Assembly (NCBI GenBank): GCA_033030425.1
Contig: JAUFSD010000018.1
Location: 1,364,001-1,428,000, forward strand
From: Verpa conica
Taxonomy: Eukaryota > Ascomycota > Pezizomycetes > Pezizales > Morchellaceae
Length of the DNA: 64,000 nucleotides
Direction of reading: 5' to 3'
The notes beneath the pieces were generated by a model. It made no database searches, was not told the origin of the DNA, and saw nothing but the letters and a program-made list of their open reading frames with translations. Position numbers and translations under genes: made by a program. Below, piece by piece: positions 47,870 through 59,417 of this stretch (positions are counted from its first letter, which is position 1; each line of letters starts with the position of its first letter).

Positions 47870-50800
47870 TCAATTAGGATGTAGGGGGCACTGATGATCG
47901 TTGACGGTGGCTTCCAGGACTAATCCCTTCAATATTCGCGAGATATTTTCATAGCCATAGTGTGCAGCCCAATATACTGGTGTCCGTTCGTGCTTGTCCT
48001 TGGGATTTACATCAATCCTGTCTTTGGAAAGTAGTAACTGCACTACTTTCTCATGACCTCCCATAGCAGCGAAATGTAGCGCTGTCTGGCCGTCCCTGTC
48101 CTTGGAATTCACATCGACTCCACCTTTAGCAAACAGCAACTGCACTACTTTGTCATGACCCCCCCTGGCAGCAGAATGTAGCGGTACACAGCCGTACTTG
48201 TCTTTGGAATTCGAATCTATTCCATCTTTCGCAAGGAGCAATTGTACCGCCTTCTCATAGCCTCCTATAGCAGCAGAATGTAGTGGTGTATAGCCGTGGA
48301 TGTCCTTGGAATTCACATCCACTCCGTCTTTAGCAAGCAGCAATTGCATAATCCTTCCATAGCCCTTACTAGCAGCGAGATGAAGCGGTGTCTGCTTGTC
48401 CCAACGCTTGGAATTCACATCCACTCCGTCTTTATCGAGTAGTAACTGGACCACCTTCTCATGGGCTTCCACAGCAGCGAAATGTAGCGGTGTCCAGAGG
48501 TCAATATCCTGAGAGCTTACATCAACTCCGACTTTACCAAGAAGCAACTTCACCACCTCCCCATGGCCTTCCTTAGCAGCGAAATGGAGCGGCGTATGCC
48601 CCTCCCTGTCCTTGGAATTAACAATCACTCCGTCTTTAGAAAGCAGCAACTGCACCACCTTCTCATGGCCATGCTGAGCAGCGGAATGTAGCGGTGTCCA
48701 GCAGTACTGATCCGTGGGGTTTAAACCCACTCCATCTTTCGCAAGAAGCAACTGTACTACTTGCTCATGGCCTCTCATAGCAGCAGAATGTAGTGGTGTC
48801 CAACCGTCATCGTCCTTGGAATTTACATCGATTTCGTCTTTAGCAAGCAGCAACCGTACCACCTTCTCATGGCCTTCAACAGCGGCGGAATGTAGTGGTG
48901 TCTTCCCGCTGAACTCCAAATCCACTCCGTCTTTGGAAAGCAGCAACTGCACCACCTTGTCGTGACCTCCCATAGCAGCAAAATGTAGCGGTGTCTGGTC
49001 ATCCCTGTCTTTGTAATTCACATCAACCCCATCTTTAGCAAGCAGCAACTGCACCATTTCTTCATGGCCTTCGCCAGCAGCGTATTGTAGAGGTGTTAAA
49101 CCGGAGAGATTCGGTAGGTTTGGGTCCTCACAACCCTCTAATAGGGACTTGGCGACATCACAGAGCTGGTAGTAGCATGCAGTCCACCAAGGGGGAACGA
49201 CTATAGAATCGCTGCCACGTAGGTTATCATCTTTCTCAATCACCTTTGAACCCCAGGCTGTATAGGCTGGCAGAGAATTCAAAAAGACCAGACACGGTGT
49301 CTGTAATTTACTGATACCGGCACCCGAAAGGAAAGCGTGTGTTCCCCAGTTGTGGATAGAATAACTGATCAGGTCGGTTATGTCGTTATTCTCGATATGG
49401 TGGTGTGTAAGTACTTCAAGGCAAACATTTGTCATATCTATATGACCCCTCTCTTCACAGAACTCAACATGACCTAGTAGAAACTCTTGTACCGAAAAGT
49501 GCGCAAATCTGAAGTTGCCAAGATTTTCGTCATGAACCACAAGGTTTTGGCAGATATGTAGGATTCTAGCGATCTTCCAACGTTCGCTGACTGCATCAAG
49601 CGTCTTCTCTCCTGGGTGTACTGCAAGGGCTTGGATAATAATCGTAGTTGAGCAAGGTTCCTGGGTGTACAGCAACCACCTCAGTACAGTTTTAGCTATG
49701 TGTATAGAAGCACTGTCTTGGGAGTCAATTCTCTTGAGGATCTCGAGGTATGTTGCTTCCAAGTCTTTCGGCAGTTCGTCTAGGGCCTTGATAATATCTC
49801 TACTGGTGTGTTTCTCGCATAACGCCAAGATCTGGAGCTGGGCCCACATGAACCTAGAAAATCTTAGATTGAGGCTCTCTCCTTGGCAGGATGAAGATGG
49901 GTGAATACATACATTCCGTTAGCCTTATTTTGCAGGGTCAAAATGATTCGTCTCTTGAGATCTGGCTCAACATTCCCGCTGAGCAACAGCTTCTCTGCAC
50001 GGGACTGTCTCTGGGGATCACAACGTCGCTCAATCTGTTTGTTGATATACATGTTGATATCCTCAGAATTGTCCCTTGCGTTAATGTAATGGCTCGGAAA
50101 TTTGGCAAACACCTCCTCAACATCTCTGTCATACCGACTTGTTAAAAAGATTTTAACCCGGCTCGTAGAAGCAACTATATCATATAAGATGCTGAACAGC
50201 TCTCTTCGGGTTTTCTGCTCGCATTCGTCAAGTGCATCTACCACAATAGTTGTCTGTAGGTATTCCTCCGATAGATTGACGATTAGGTCCCTGCTCTCTT
50301 TAGGGCTAAGTGCGCCAGATGAGTGGCCATCTTGCTCTCGTTTTTCATAAGTCGACAGGACTAGCGCTGGAAGAAGTCCTGGATCCCCCAGGTCCTTGAG
50401 GCAAAATTGCTTAACGAGTGAACGGAGGATTGAGGCTGGTTTTCTTCTCTCTGTTTGTTTGTAGTCACAGTAGAAATATGCCAGCACGTGCTCATTACAC
50501 TTTGCTTTGTTCTGAAACTCGTCAATAATAAACGAACTATGAAAATGTTAGTATTTTTTCATAGTAAAAAGTAACCAGTGGTCTCACGCCAGTATTGTTT
50601 TACCGGCTCCAGCTAAATCCCATATTAAATGTTAGCCCGTAGAGTGGGTCTATAGTAGGTATTATTACTCACCATCACCACGTAACCAGAGAATTGATGA
50701 CGACAATGAGTTTTTCCATTTTAAAAAGCTCTCGTTCTTCAGTAACCAAAGACCAGTATCTTTTTGGCGACGGTTACTAGAAAATGAATGGTGATCGCTA

Positions 50801-52077
50801 AACGGGACATCTGATAGCCATCCCAAAATTTGCGTGCGCCTTTCCCCTATGAACGTTAGTCTGAATGGCGTTCAAACATCAAAGGCATAGGCCACTACTT
50901 ACTTTTAACTATGGCATATATCTCGTCAATGACACCCTCAATTCTTTCGATAGGCTCCTGGATCATAGCAAGATGCTCCTTTAATTCCTTTATTCTTTCT
51001 TGCTGAACTGCCCAGTCGTTAGACATTTATAACACAGCGTACGGGGTTAAAGACATACCAGAACGCTCTTCCGCACAGGCTGGATATCAGACAAGGTAGT
51101 TAGCAGTCTAATACTAGGTTAATACGACAACCTAGGTGACAAACCTTCTATCTCCGCAAGCTCTGCATTTTTCTTGACTTCCATCTCATTCTTCTTAATA
51201 TTGACTAATAATTCCCCCAAGTGTGAGAAGAAGCTCTCAATTATTTGAGCTAAGATATATCAGCACCGCCTTTGACCCTTCGAAAATGCCGAAGGCCGCT
51301 GGACAGAAAGTAACTTACCACCGGTATCTTTCTGTAAATATTCTCTGGCATAGCAGAGATATTCCAAGATGGATGTATATAGATTCACAAGTGAGGTGTC
51401 AAGATCCTCGGCTATTTGAAACTTCCCTCCACGGTAAAGTTTTTCATAGATATCACAACAAAACAGAATGCGAATGACATCATCCAAGCTTTCTGATATA
51501 GTGCGCATTTGTTCGGTATAAGCGGTTCCAACCTACAAAAGTAAGTAAAGACAATACTCTAGCAAAATGAGTATGATATATGACTTACTTGCAAGAGTAA
51601 CCGGAGACCAGCCCAAGCTAGTGCCACGATGTCGGGGTGGTGTTGAAGGGCAATATCACCGATCAGTGCATATTTGTTCAGCTGTCTCAGTAGCTTTTCA
51701 ACAAAAAACACCTTCTCCCCCTTTTGGTTTATGTAGAACCATCGTTTCTCATCGCACTTCTCCTTCTTCTGGGTAATTTCAATAATGATCTTCTGAACTA
51801 GTAGAATATCGCGCTCCTCACCACCATCGAGGTTTCCTTGGCCGTTTCCCCTTACTTTTTCAAGGGCTTGTTCCCACAGGCTTAAGGTTCTATTTGACAT
51901 TGAACGCGTTAGCTTTCATACTAGGCTATAGCACACAAGGAACTGTGCATACCTTGTTTCTGGGGTTATCAAGGGGTTGCCCGGCCCTGGAACCAACGGA
52001 GTCAAGTCGGTTGATCCTGGTGCAGAAGGTGGGTTTTGTGTGTTAGCACCCTCTTCCGGAGTGAGCATGGGCGGCAT
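47870..52077 (-). CDS. NLR-type STAND protein: helical N-domain, NACHT, 12 ankyrin repeats
   Basis: Ten exons on the minus strand: 52077-51953, 51889-51589, 51532-51319, 51249-51145, 51079-51059, 51007-50903, 50846-50673, 50612-50588, 50536-49913, 49853-47870; 1225 aa, one continuous frame. The N-terminus is Pro-rich (MPPMLTPEEG), then a helical domain with HHPDIVALAWAGLRLLLQ, as in other fungal NACHT proteins, and a coiled-coil-like stretch (QQERIKELKEHLAMIQEP). NACHT: ILWLRGDAGAGKT (Walker A near 347-354), TTIVVDALDECE (Walker B near 453-462), and the winged-helix-type region with RFAHFSVQEFLLG. Twelve ankyrin repeats of about 33-34 residues (TPLHSAA, GHEKVVQLLLAKDGVDVNSKD) run to near the end. 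Probable cytosolic non-self or damage sensor by family analogy. Exon 5 is 21 nt, and exon 8 is 25 nt and encodes the P-loop. No lesions seen. Confidence 0.93.
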
Positions 52078-52977
52078 AGTGGTTGTGGGCACACCAATAC
52101 TAAGTTCTTTCGTTAGCTATAATGGCCGGTGAACGAGAAAATAAGAGTACCATACCCCTCTGTAGATATTTGTGGGACTCTGTCAGTCCCTAAAGTCACG
52201 GTATCTTTGGCTCGGGTGTTTGGTCGACTTCGGTTCCGCTTAAGCTTCGACATCATTGAACCCATAGCTAATTGCTTTTCCGGTGGTGTAAGATATTCCT
52301 TTAGAAGAGAGCAAACGAGGAAGAAAGGAGCAGAAGACTTTCCGGACCTCCCTAAACCTAGCGACAACACACTCCACGAGGAGCCAATGACGAGGCACAG
52401 TAAATTTTTGAATACTAATAGACACTCCAGAGTGAGACAACAGAATGGGAACTATGCTATGACAAGCGGAGCAACTGAGGCTCCACCAGGAAGTACCCCG
52501 ATCGCAGTGGTTGAGGGATCCCTAGGCGAACAATCGTATACATACAATATCTTAGACAGGAGCGCATAAGCTGGTCTGTTCCGAACGCGGGAGGCCTAAA
52601 TGTGTGAGGGGGGAGATCAAGATTTGGTGGATATTGCGCCGTATCCTCGCAGACAGCTACATGCATTATCTACAACTTCATACTTACGTATGGAACACCA
52701 CTTGGCCTGGATGAGGGTCTCCTATCAACAGGCGAGCTCGGTATGTAGAGTATTATATTAAGTCCCATCGCTACAGCCCAAGCAAGAAAGACCGAGAAAC
52801 CAGTGTCAATGGGCCTGCAGCCAATTTCTATAATACTTGCCAAGGCAAGAAGACCAATAGAAACGCCTCTCGATCTTTGTTACCTGAGCTGCGATGCCTC
52901 TATGGGAGATCGCTCCCGCTGTTGCCCTAGAACGCTTTAGGATAGCTAAGCGAGGTGCGCCCTGCAAGCCTCAAGTG
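52078..52977. other. Intergenic, 5' region of the NACHT-ankyrin gene
   Basis: Presumably includes the promoter of the minus-strand NLR. A plus-strand frame at 52129-52569 has no protein-like signal, so I do not call it. Ends at the LINE target duplication. Confidence 0.45.
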
Positions 52978-52987
52978 GCTTAGATCC

Positions 52988-53023
<36 letters not shown>

Positions 53024-53256
53024 CAAGTGATTTTATTGTTCTGGATACAAAATCCGGTATGCAGTTTAAACTATGACCTAAAAAGAACCCTTCCCCTTCC
53101 TAAAAATAAAACTCGTCCCCTTTTCAAAATTCCAAACTTATAAAATTAACACAAAGAAGAGTTTAAGAAATAAAATGCACTGCACGTTTCTGTCCTTCTT
53201 TTGGTGACTTATTGTCTTTTGCCGTTATACACGGGCTTGATAGAATTGTTGACTCC

Positions 53257-56200
53257 TTATGATTCGGAGTAAGTAATGGAGGTGAGGGAGGACATGGTGG
53301 AGGGAGATGGCACTGGTGAAGGAAGTGCTTTTTTGGGAAAGTTTATCTTGTTCTGAACGACAAACGTCCCAACAAGTAGTGAAAGAGTTTCGGAGCTCCA
53401 AATTTCGTTAAGGGAGTTAACGTTGGGCAGAAGTGTCGCGGGCAGCTCCAAGGATACCCACGCCACCGTTACACGAAACAAGGCCAAAACCGGATCACAC
53501 CTCCATAAGAGGGTCACCTTCGACCTCGCCCCCACTAGACGATCGAGTCGATTAAGTGCGCGCGGAGGGGACGTTTCTACAAACAGGCAATAATAGGCGC
53601 GGGAAGGCTTATGTTCGCGCACCCGAGGTTGATAACGATAAACGTATTTGTCAATAAGGTTTTTCGGGCCGACGGCCCATTTTGTTAGTTTCGGATTTTA
53701 CGTAACGTTGTCAGAGGCCCCCAAAGTCCTCTTGTACACTTTGTATGCGGTTTGTATGGGAAAGATACCTTTCTGTTGGATATGACATATCCAACAGAAG
53801 CAGTGGGGGGATTTTGGAATCGGAGTGAAAAGTTTTCTTTGGTGCAAAAGTTATTTCGTAGGCAGGAAAAGAGGGGAAACATATAAGGAGGGGCCTCGCC
53901 CCGAGGATTTTCTTAGGCACGCAACGTCTTGTTTATATTGTTTAGTAAAGAAATATTACAGAGTTTTGCACTTGTAATATCTTTTGTCGTAACACCGTTT
54001 ATTGTCGCCGTCTTCGTCGCTGTCACCGTCCCGTTGCCTAGGCTTCACCGTACCATCCCAATCGCCCCGCCACAAGAAGAGAGTTTCGGGATGCGGTAAG
54101 GGCGGGGCACTGCAGAAGCACGTGCTCTGTAGTTTCAGAATAAGAAGAACATCTAGGACAGATGTCGGTTGTGTGAAGGTTTACCCACGACTTGTGAGCA
54201 TTTAGGTAACTTTTCTCCACCCGCATTTGGTGGAGACGCGAAGATTGATATTTATGCAGAGACATAAAATATGGTGTTGTAAGAGAGCAGCCATATTTGT
54301 AGTAAGTAGGTGGAGGGTAAAGAACCTCCCAATTCTTTAGGAGTTGTTGTTTGATAGCTATCGAGTAGCTTTTGTGGCTAAGGTTGGAACCTAGTAGCGG
54401 TTGAATGAGGGAGCCCAGGAACTCGATGGGCAGGTGATTAACCCCTGCTTTAGCAACCGAGTTCCACTTTTTGGGAGGATTGGGAATGCCTTTGAGAAGT
54501 GCGGAGTGTGAGTAGCACCGTTCGGGTGAGATGGTTGGGAAGGATGGGTCAAACCGGGCCGTAACTGGGTTGTTAAGAGGATGGGCCGTTGCGACTCTGA
54601 TGGCGTGTTTAATTTTAAGGTAATGGAGATAGAGTACAAGTGGGGGGGCTGAGGCCTCCGCCCATAGAGCATGTAGATTGGTTGCTCTAAAGCATCTGAG
54701 GGCCCATCTGAGAACGGAGTTCCAAAAAACTTCCATTTCTTTTAGGGCTGAGGTGGGGGTGAAAAGAGTGGCTCCATAGGTGAGCATAAGGCGGATGGCG
54801 AGGGTGGCTAGCTTCCTGCAATTACTTGAGGAGAGCCCTTTTCCAGGTGAGGAAAATCTGCGAAGAATGCCAAAAGAAGCTTGGGCTGAGGCCAGTCTTC
54901 TTAAAAAATGATCGTTTGGGTTAAATGAGGGTGAGAACCAGTAGCCGACCCACCGGACAATTGGTTTTGGATAAAAAGTGTGACCGTCAATACGGACAGG
55001 AAGGTGTGAGATAGGTGACTTATCTCTAGGTGTGCGCCAGTGCATTAGTTCAGTTTTGGCAACTGAAAAGGACACGTTACGGGGGGCTGCGTCGTTTTTA
55101 AGACGATAGTAGTTTTCCTGAAGTAAGAGAATGTTTTCCTCCACTGTGGGGGAGGCGACCGTAATAGCAAAGTCGTCAACGTATGAAAGAGTGATGCCTG
55201 GTGAGGGTTCCAGGTGATGTAAAACGCTAACGTAAATAACAAACAGTAAGGGAGAGATAGGGGATCCTTGAGGGACTCCCACTTGAACGGGAACAGCTAA
55301 CTTGGGGGAGCCTTTGTAAAGAAGAGTTACCCAGCGGTCGGATAAAAAGGAAAGAATCCAGTTAACCATGTAGGAGGGAACAGATTGTGAAGTGAGAATA
55401 GAGGCCAGAGTGTGTTTAACCACATTATCAAAGCCGCCTTTAATGTCTAAAAAGAGAGTGGATACTTTAAGTTTGGCTAGTTGCATAGCTCTAATTTCAT
55501 TGTAAAAGACTGTGGTGGCGTCCGAAGTGGAGAGGCCTGCAACTGAGCCGCACTGGTGAGGGTGAACTAGGCCGGTAGCTTTAGCTATTTTCGCCAGCCT
55601 GAGAGTAACTACTTTCTCCAAAATTTTTGAAAATGTTTGGAGGAGCACAATTATTCGGTAGGAAGAGGTGGCTGAGTAGTCGTCTTTGCCTGGTTTGGCT
55701 AGGACTACCCCGTTTGCCTTTTTAAGAGAAAGCGGGTGATAACCGTGTTTTAAAAGAGGGGTAAGAATTCTGGAAATGATTGTGGGATTAATTCTATGGA
55801 CTCCTTTCCATACTGAGTAAGGAATGGAGTCGGGGCCTGGTGCTGAAAGATTGGATGTTTTGCAAAGAACAGCTTGAATTTCTTCAGGCGTAATAACAGG
55901 AACGTTATGGTGTCGTAAGGGAAGGGGAGAGCCGGTGTCAGGCCTTGGGGGAAAGAACGCTTTTACTAAATTTTCATTTAGAATTTGGGGAGTGGGGGAG
56001 TTGGGAATGGAGGGGATCCGGTCTTCGGATTTGGTGGCTATCTTCTTAAGGCGCCACATGTCGGAAGGGGAGGCATTAGACACAAACGTGTTCCAGTGAT
56101 CACGTTTGGCCTTTTTAATAGCGTTAAAGTAGGCGTTTTTGGCCGCTTTAAGCTCAAATGAGGGGGAGAGTCCTTTGCGGTAGGACTTGTGGACGCTGTG

Positions 56201-56365
56201 ATAAATAGATCTTAACTGAGACAAATTTGGGCTCCACCAGGGTTTTGACCATGACGAGATCTTTTTTGTGGGGGTGTGTAGAAGGAGTGTGTTATAAAGT
56301 TGGTTAAAAGAATCGTCAAACCAACTGTCCAGATTGGAAAGATCTGGGGACAGCTGAAACTGACT
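53257..56365 (-). pseudogene. LINE reverse transcriptase, split by a solo LTR
   Basis: The frame is open from the truncated end (56365) through SWSKPWWSP to 54075, then resumes after the LTR and one target duplication (53434-53257). The stop at 54038-54040 lies inside the LTR and is not native. RT motifs: GPDSIPYSVWKG, then LDIKGGFDNV (first catalytic Asp, near residue 308), GVPQGSPISPLLF, and the catalytic box YVDDFAI (near 395). A thumb region follows, then a C-terminal Cys-His knuckle (CPRCSSYSETTEHVLLQC). The resumed C-terminus ends SLTSITYSES. Except for the LTR the frame is undamaged, so the LTR insertion, not point mutation, first broke it. Confidence 0.92.
53435..54074 (+). mobile_element. 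Solo LTR (family 2) inside the LINE
   Basis: 640 bp, TGTCGCGGGCAGCTCC at the 5' end and CCCCGCCACA at the 3' end, flanked by a perfect 5-bp duplication AGAAG (53430-53434 and 54075-54079). TATA-like ACATATAAGG is followed by the palindrome GGGGCCTCGCCCC. The same family is present at 60438-61077 in the opposite orientation. No internal retroelement sequence remains, so LTR-LTR recombination removed it. Confidence 0.95.
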
Positions 56366-56380
56366 GCTTAGATCCTACTT

Positions 56381-57796
56381 GTGAGGCTCTAGAGTATATA
56401 GATCTTGATTAGCGATATAGAACTTTCAAATCTGGATCCATGATTTTAAGTCTAAGAGGGTGAATCATCTAGATATTGGGGTAGCTGATGCCACGCGGCT
56501 TACCAAGTCTTGTCGCCTATTATGTGCCGTAGCGGCTGCAAAATGTCAATTATCACTGTAGGACAAGTGTTTTTCCTTGGGTAGCCTTTTAGGTGTACCA
56601 ATGACTGCTTGTGGTTTAGTGTCTTAAATATCTTGGATTATCCTTGAGTTTGTATTAGCTATACACACGCATGCTTTGTATTAAGAGTCTTTGTTTTAAC
56701 GACCGTTGTACCCATTAGTTTAAGTGTCGGTTATGTTTGTCCCCTGAGCAGTAGACAACGCATGCAGTGAATAGACCTAGTATTAGGATTGTGGTGTTAA
56801 TTAAAGAGTGATATTATAATGACATTGTGCGAACGTTACTTGTACTCATAGGTTATTGGTGTCGGCCACTTTTGTCCCCCGACAATATAAGCAACTTTGT
56901 CGAGCCCACTCAGCCAAAGCAAGTAGAGTGATTAAAGCCAAGATCCATATAAAGTATGTACTATATTCCACTGTTATTTCTCAGACAGAGTGAGGGATGA
57001 TCCGATTAGGAGAACATTCCCTAGGTATGCATAGAGCTTACCAAGCTGCTGGGGCCACAGTAGGGTGTTGATAGATCAACCCAGGTTTTCGGGCCATAGG
57101 TACGCACCGTACAGAAATGTCACCTCGTTCAAGGCTCTGCAAGGGGGTAAGTAGTATTATATATTCGTATTATGACGCGAAACTATTTCCAATCTATAGA
57201 TACACTTCGTTGTGTTATTTTAAGCCGTGCGCTACTTTACATCACTACAATTTTATGCCTTTGCTGTAAGAATAGCTAGATCTCCGGATTATTCCTCTAT
57301 CTAATTACTTACTTCGCACCCCTCCTCGACTCAAACAAAATCCCCGTATCAGAAACCGCAACGGCCCCCATTCAGCTTTTATAATATACTTCCTACACTG
57401 TCTTAAGCTTGGGAAGAAGTCTAAGGGAGCACTATATACTTATGAACAAGGTCATATATATTTATTGAACGGTCAGGCTATGTCGAAGACATAGTGGTTT
57501 ATTCCCCGGTAGTGATATCTTCGTCACCTGTTCCAGAGTGGGTGTTGTAAGTCTCCCTTGGATGCCTCGAAGAACACGTTGTGAGCTGCTTTGTACTCGT
57601 TTCCATTAGGTTTCTTTTGCTGGAAGCGAAATACTGAAGACTTAATCAATAAAGAACCTAAAGAACATGAACCGTAAAACAATAACATCCCAGAGTATAT
57701 ATCCCCATCCTACATTCCTTTTTCCTTTGAGAAATAATTCCTTCATATTACTGGCTCAATTATTGAACCAACGGTGTAACAAAGAAATATTAGGTC
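56381..57796. other. Intergenic, nothing recognised
   Basis: AT-rich, with short frames and minor internal repetition (GTGTCGG...TTTGTCCCC twice, near 56726 and 56860). No gene or element was identified. Confidence 0.5.
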
Positions 57797-58707
57797 CAGT
57801 GTCTTTAGTTGCCCAATTGGGTAAATGAGGACAATACCGTATACACTCGAAAAATTCGCTATCTCCGGTCTCACCTGAGGTATCTCCGGAGGAGCTTGGC
57901 TGCATACTTGGCGCAGATTCTGTAGATCTTTCCCAACTTTTCGTAATTTTTACTAAAAATAGAATCCTTCAACGTGTCCGAATAGAAGTGGAATTAGAGC
58001 TTAAAGAGAGCTAGATGAACGAGTATTTTAGGAGAAATTCTTTACTATAGTATATACAACAAGTAACAATGCCTAAAAGTGTACTTCAGCGTCTTCCAGC
58101 AAGTGAACAGAGCCATTCTCGCTGAGGCCCCAAACCTAAACTAATAAAAGACCGTACCTTTAAACCGGAAGAAATAAAGCCTATACGCCGACCTGAACGT
58201 TCCTGGAGTCAATTCCAAAAGATTCGAGTTCTTGTTTTTCTCTTTCACCACTGTATACCTCTAAATGAATATAATCAAACCGAGTATCGATCACCTACCC
58301 AAGAAGAAGCCTCCGAAATCTTTGGAGTTCCCCAAAGAACAATTAGCGATTGGGTTCATAGACAAGATAAAATAGAGAAGCTAGGTGCTTCGAGTACTGT
58401 GCGCAGCCAGCGTACATCTCTTGCAGTAATCTGCAAATGGCCTGATTTAGAAGTACGGTTGTACAATTTGTTTTTAGAGCGCCGAGAACAAGGGCAGGCA
58501 ATTCGGAGAGGATGGTTCAGGATACATGCAAATGTAATATTTTGCGAACTGTATCCAGGAGTTAGCACCTCAGTTTTTCGATTTTCTAATGGATGGTTCG
58601 AAGCCTTTTTGGGCCGGTTCTGAATTAGCTTACGATGTATTACCAAAAAAGCACAAAAAATACCGGAAGATTATCAAAATCTTATTATCAGTTGGCTTCA
58701 ATTTAAC

Positions 58708-59327
58708 TGTCGCGGGCAGCTCCGAAGGCCGACTACCTTCGCGAAAGAAGGTGGCGTTCGCCCCCACTCCCGTAAGGAGGTCGGACCGCCTTAGGGCGCA
58801 GAATTAAACTGGCAATTACGAAACAGAAACCCGTTTCGGGCTGGATAAGCTATCGTGTTACACGGGACGTAGGTGGGATATCGGGGGACGGGTAGGACAG
58901 AAGCCCCGGGAGTCTAGAGGCGATAGGAGGAAACAGAGCGGGGCTAGCGCGGTTAACGGAGGAGATAAGGGGAAAGTAGTTTTAGTATAGGAATAGTATA
59001 GAAAAGGGACCTGCGTGTCGAACATGACATGTTCGACGGCATTTGTGATAAAAAAGGTAACAGGGTGGGGTTCGGGTCGTACGAGGAGGGAAACGAGGGG
59101 TATATAAGAAGGGGGCTTCGCCCCCTCTCGGTGGAGTTTTCTTCGTTACGCAATCTCTTGTTCGTTAGTCTTTTGTCAAAGAAAATTCCGTTTCTTAGAT
59201 TTGTTATATCTAAGAATCCGACCGAAGAACCATTGTTTCCGCCCGAGCTCTCCACGTCTTCCAAAGTACCCAAGCTTTCTGTCCGCGTCACCTAGATACA
59301 CTCCCCCGCCGAGCCCCCCCCGTTACA
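58708..59327 (+). mobile_element. Solo LTR (family 1), copy A
   Basis: 620 bp, TGTCGCGGGCAGCTCC...CCCCCCCGTTACA, flanked by perfect 5-bp TTAAC (58703-58707 and 59328-59332). TATATAAG at 59101 is followed by the palindrome GGGGGC-TTCG-CCCCC. Nearly identical along its length to copy D at 61510-62130, with scattered substitutions. Confidence 0.95.
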
Positions 59328-59417
59328 TTAACCGGCGGAATTCTCAACAATTGCTCCTTCCTGACCCAAATCCACGCATGCTAGTAGGTGATGGCTTCCA
59401 TCGTGTTACCAGCCAAT

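Larger units (their letters stand above)
52978..56380 (-). mobile_element. 5'-truncated LINE with poly(A) tail and 15-bp target duplication
   Basis: The 15-bp GCTTAGATCCTACTT stands at both 52978-52992 and 56366-56380. The element runs on the minus strand from 56365 (truncated 5' end, inside the coding frame) to a poly(A) tail that appears as 29 Ts around 52991-53019. This is a textbook target-primed insertion. It is interrupted by a solo LTR (53435-54074). Apurinic endonuclease and ORF1 are missing. Confidence 0.95.

Noticed and set aside
52129..52569. 146-codon plus-strand frame upstream of the NLR
   Set aside because: Overlaps the presumed NLR promoter, low-complexity composition, no motif; probably chance.
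59029..59295. Frames repeated at 61818-62141 that look like a conserved small protein
   Set aside because: Internal to LTR copies A and D; no evidence of coding.
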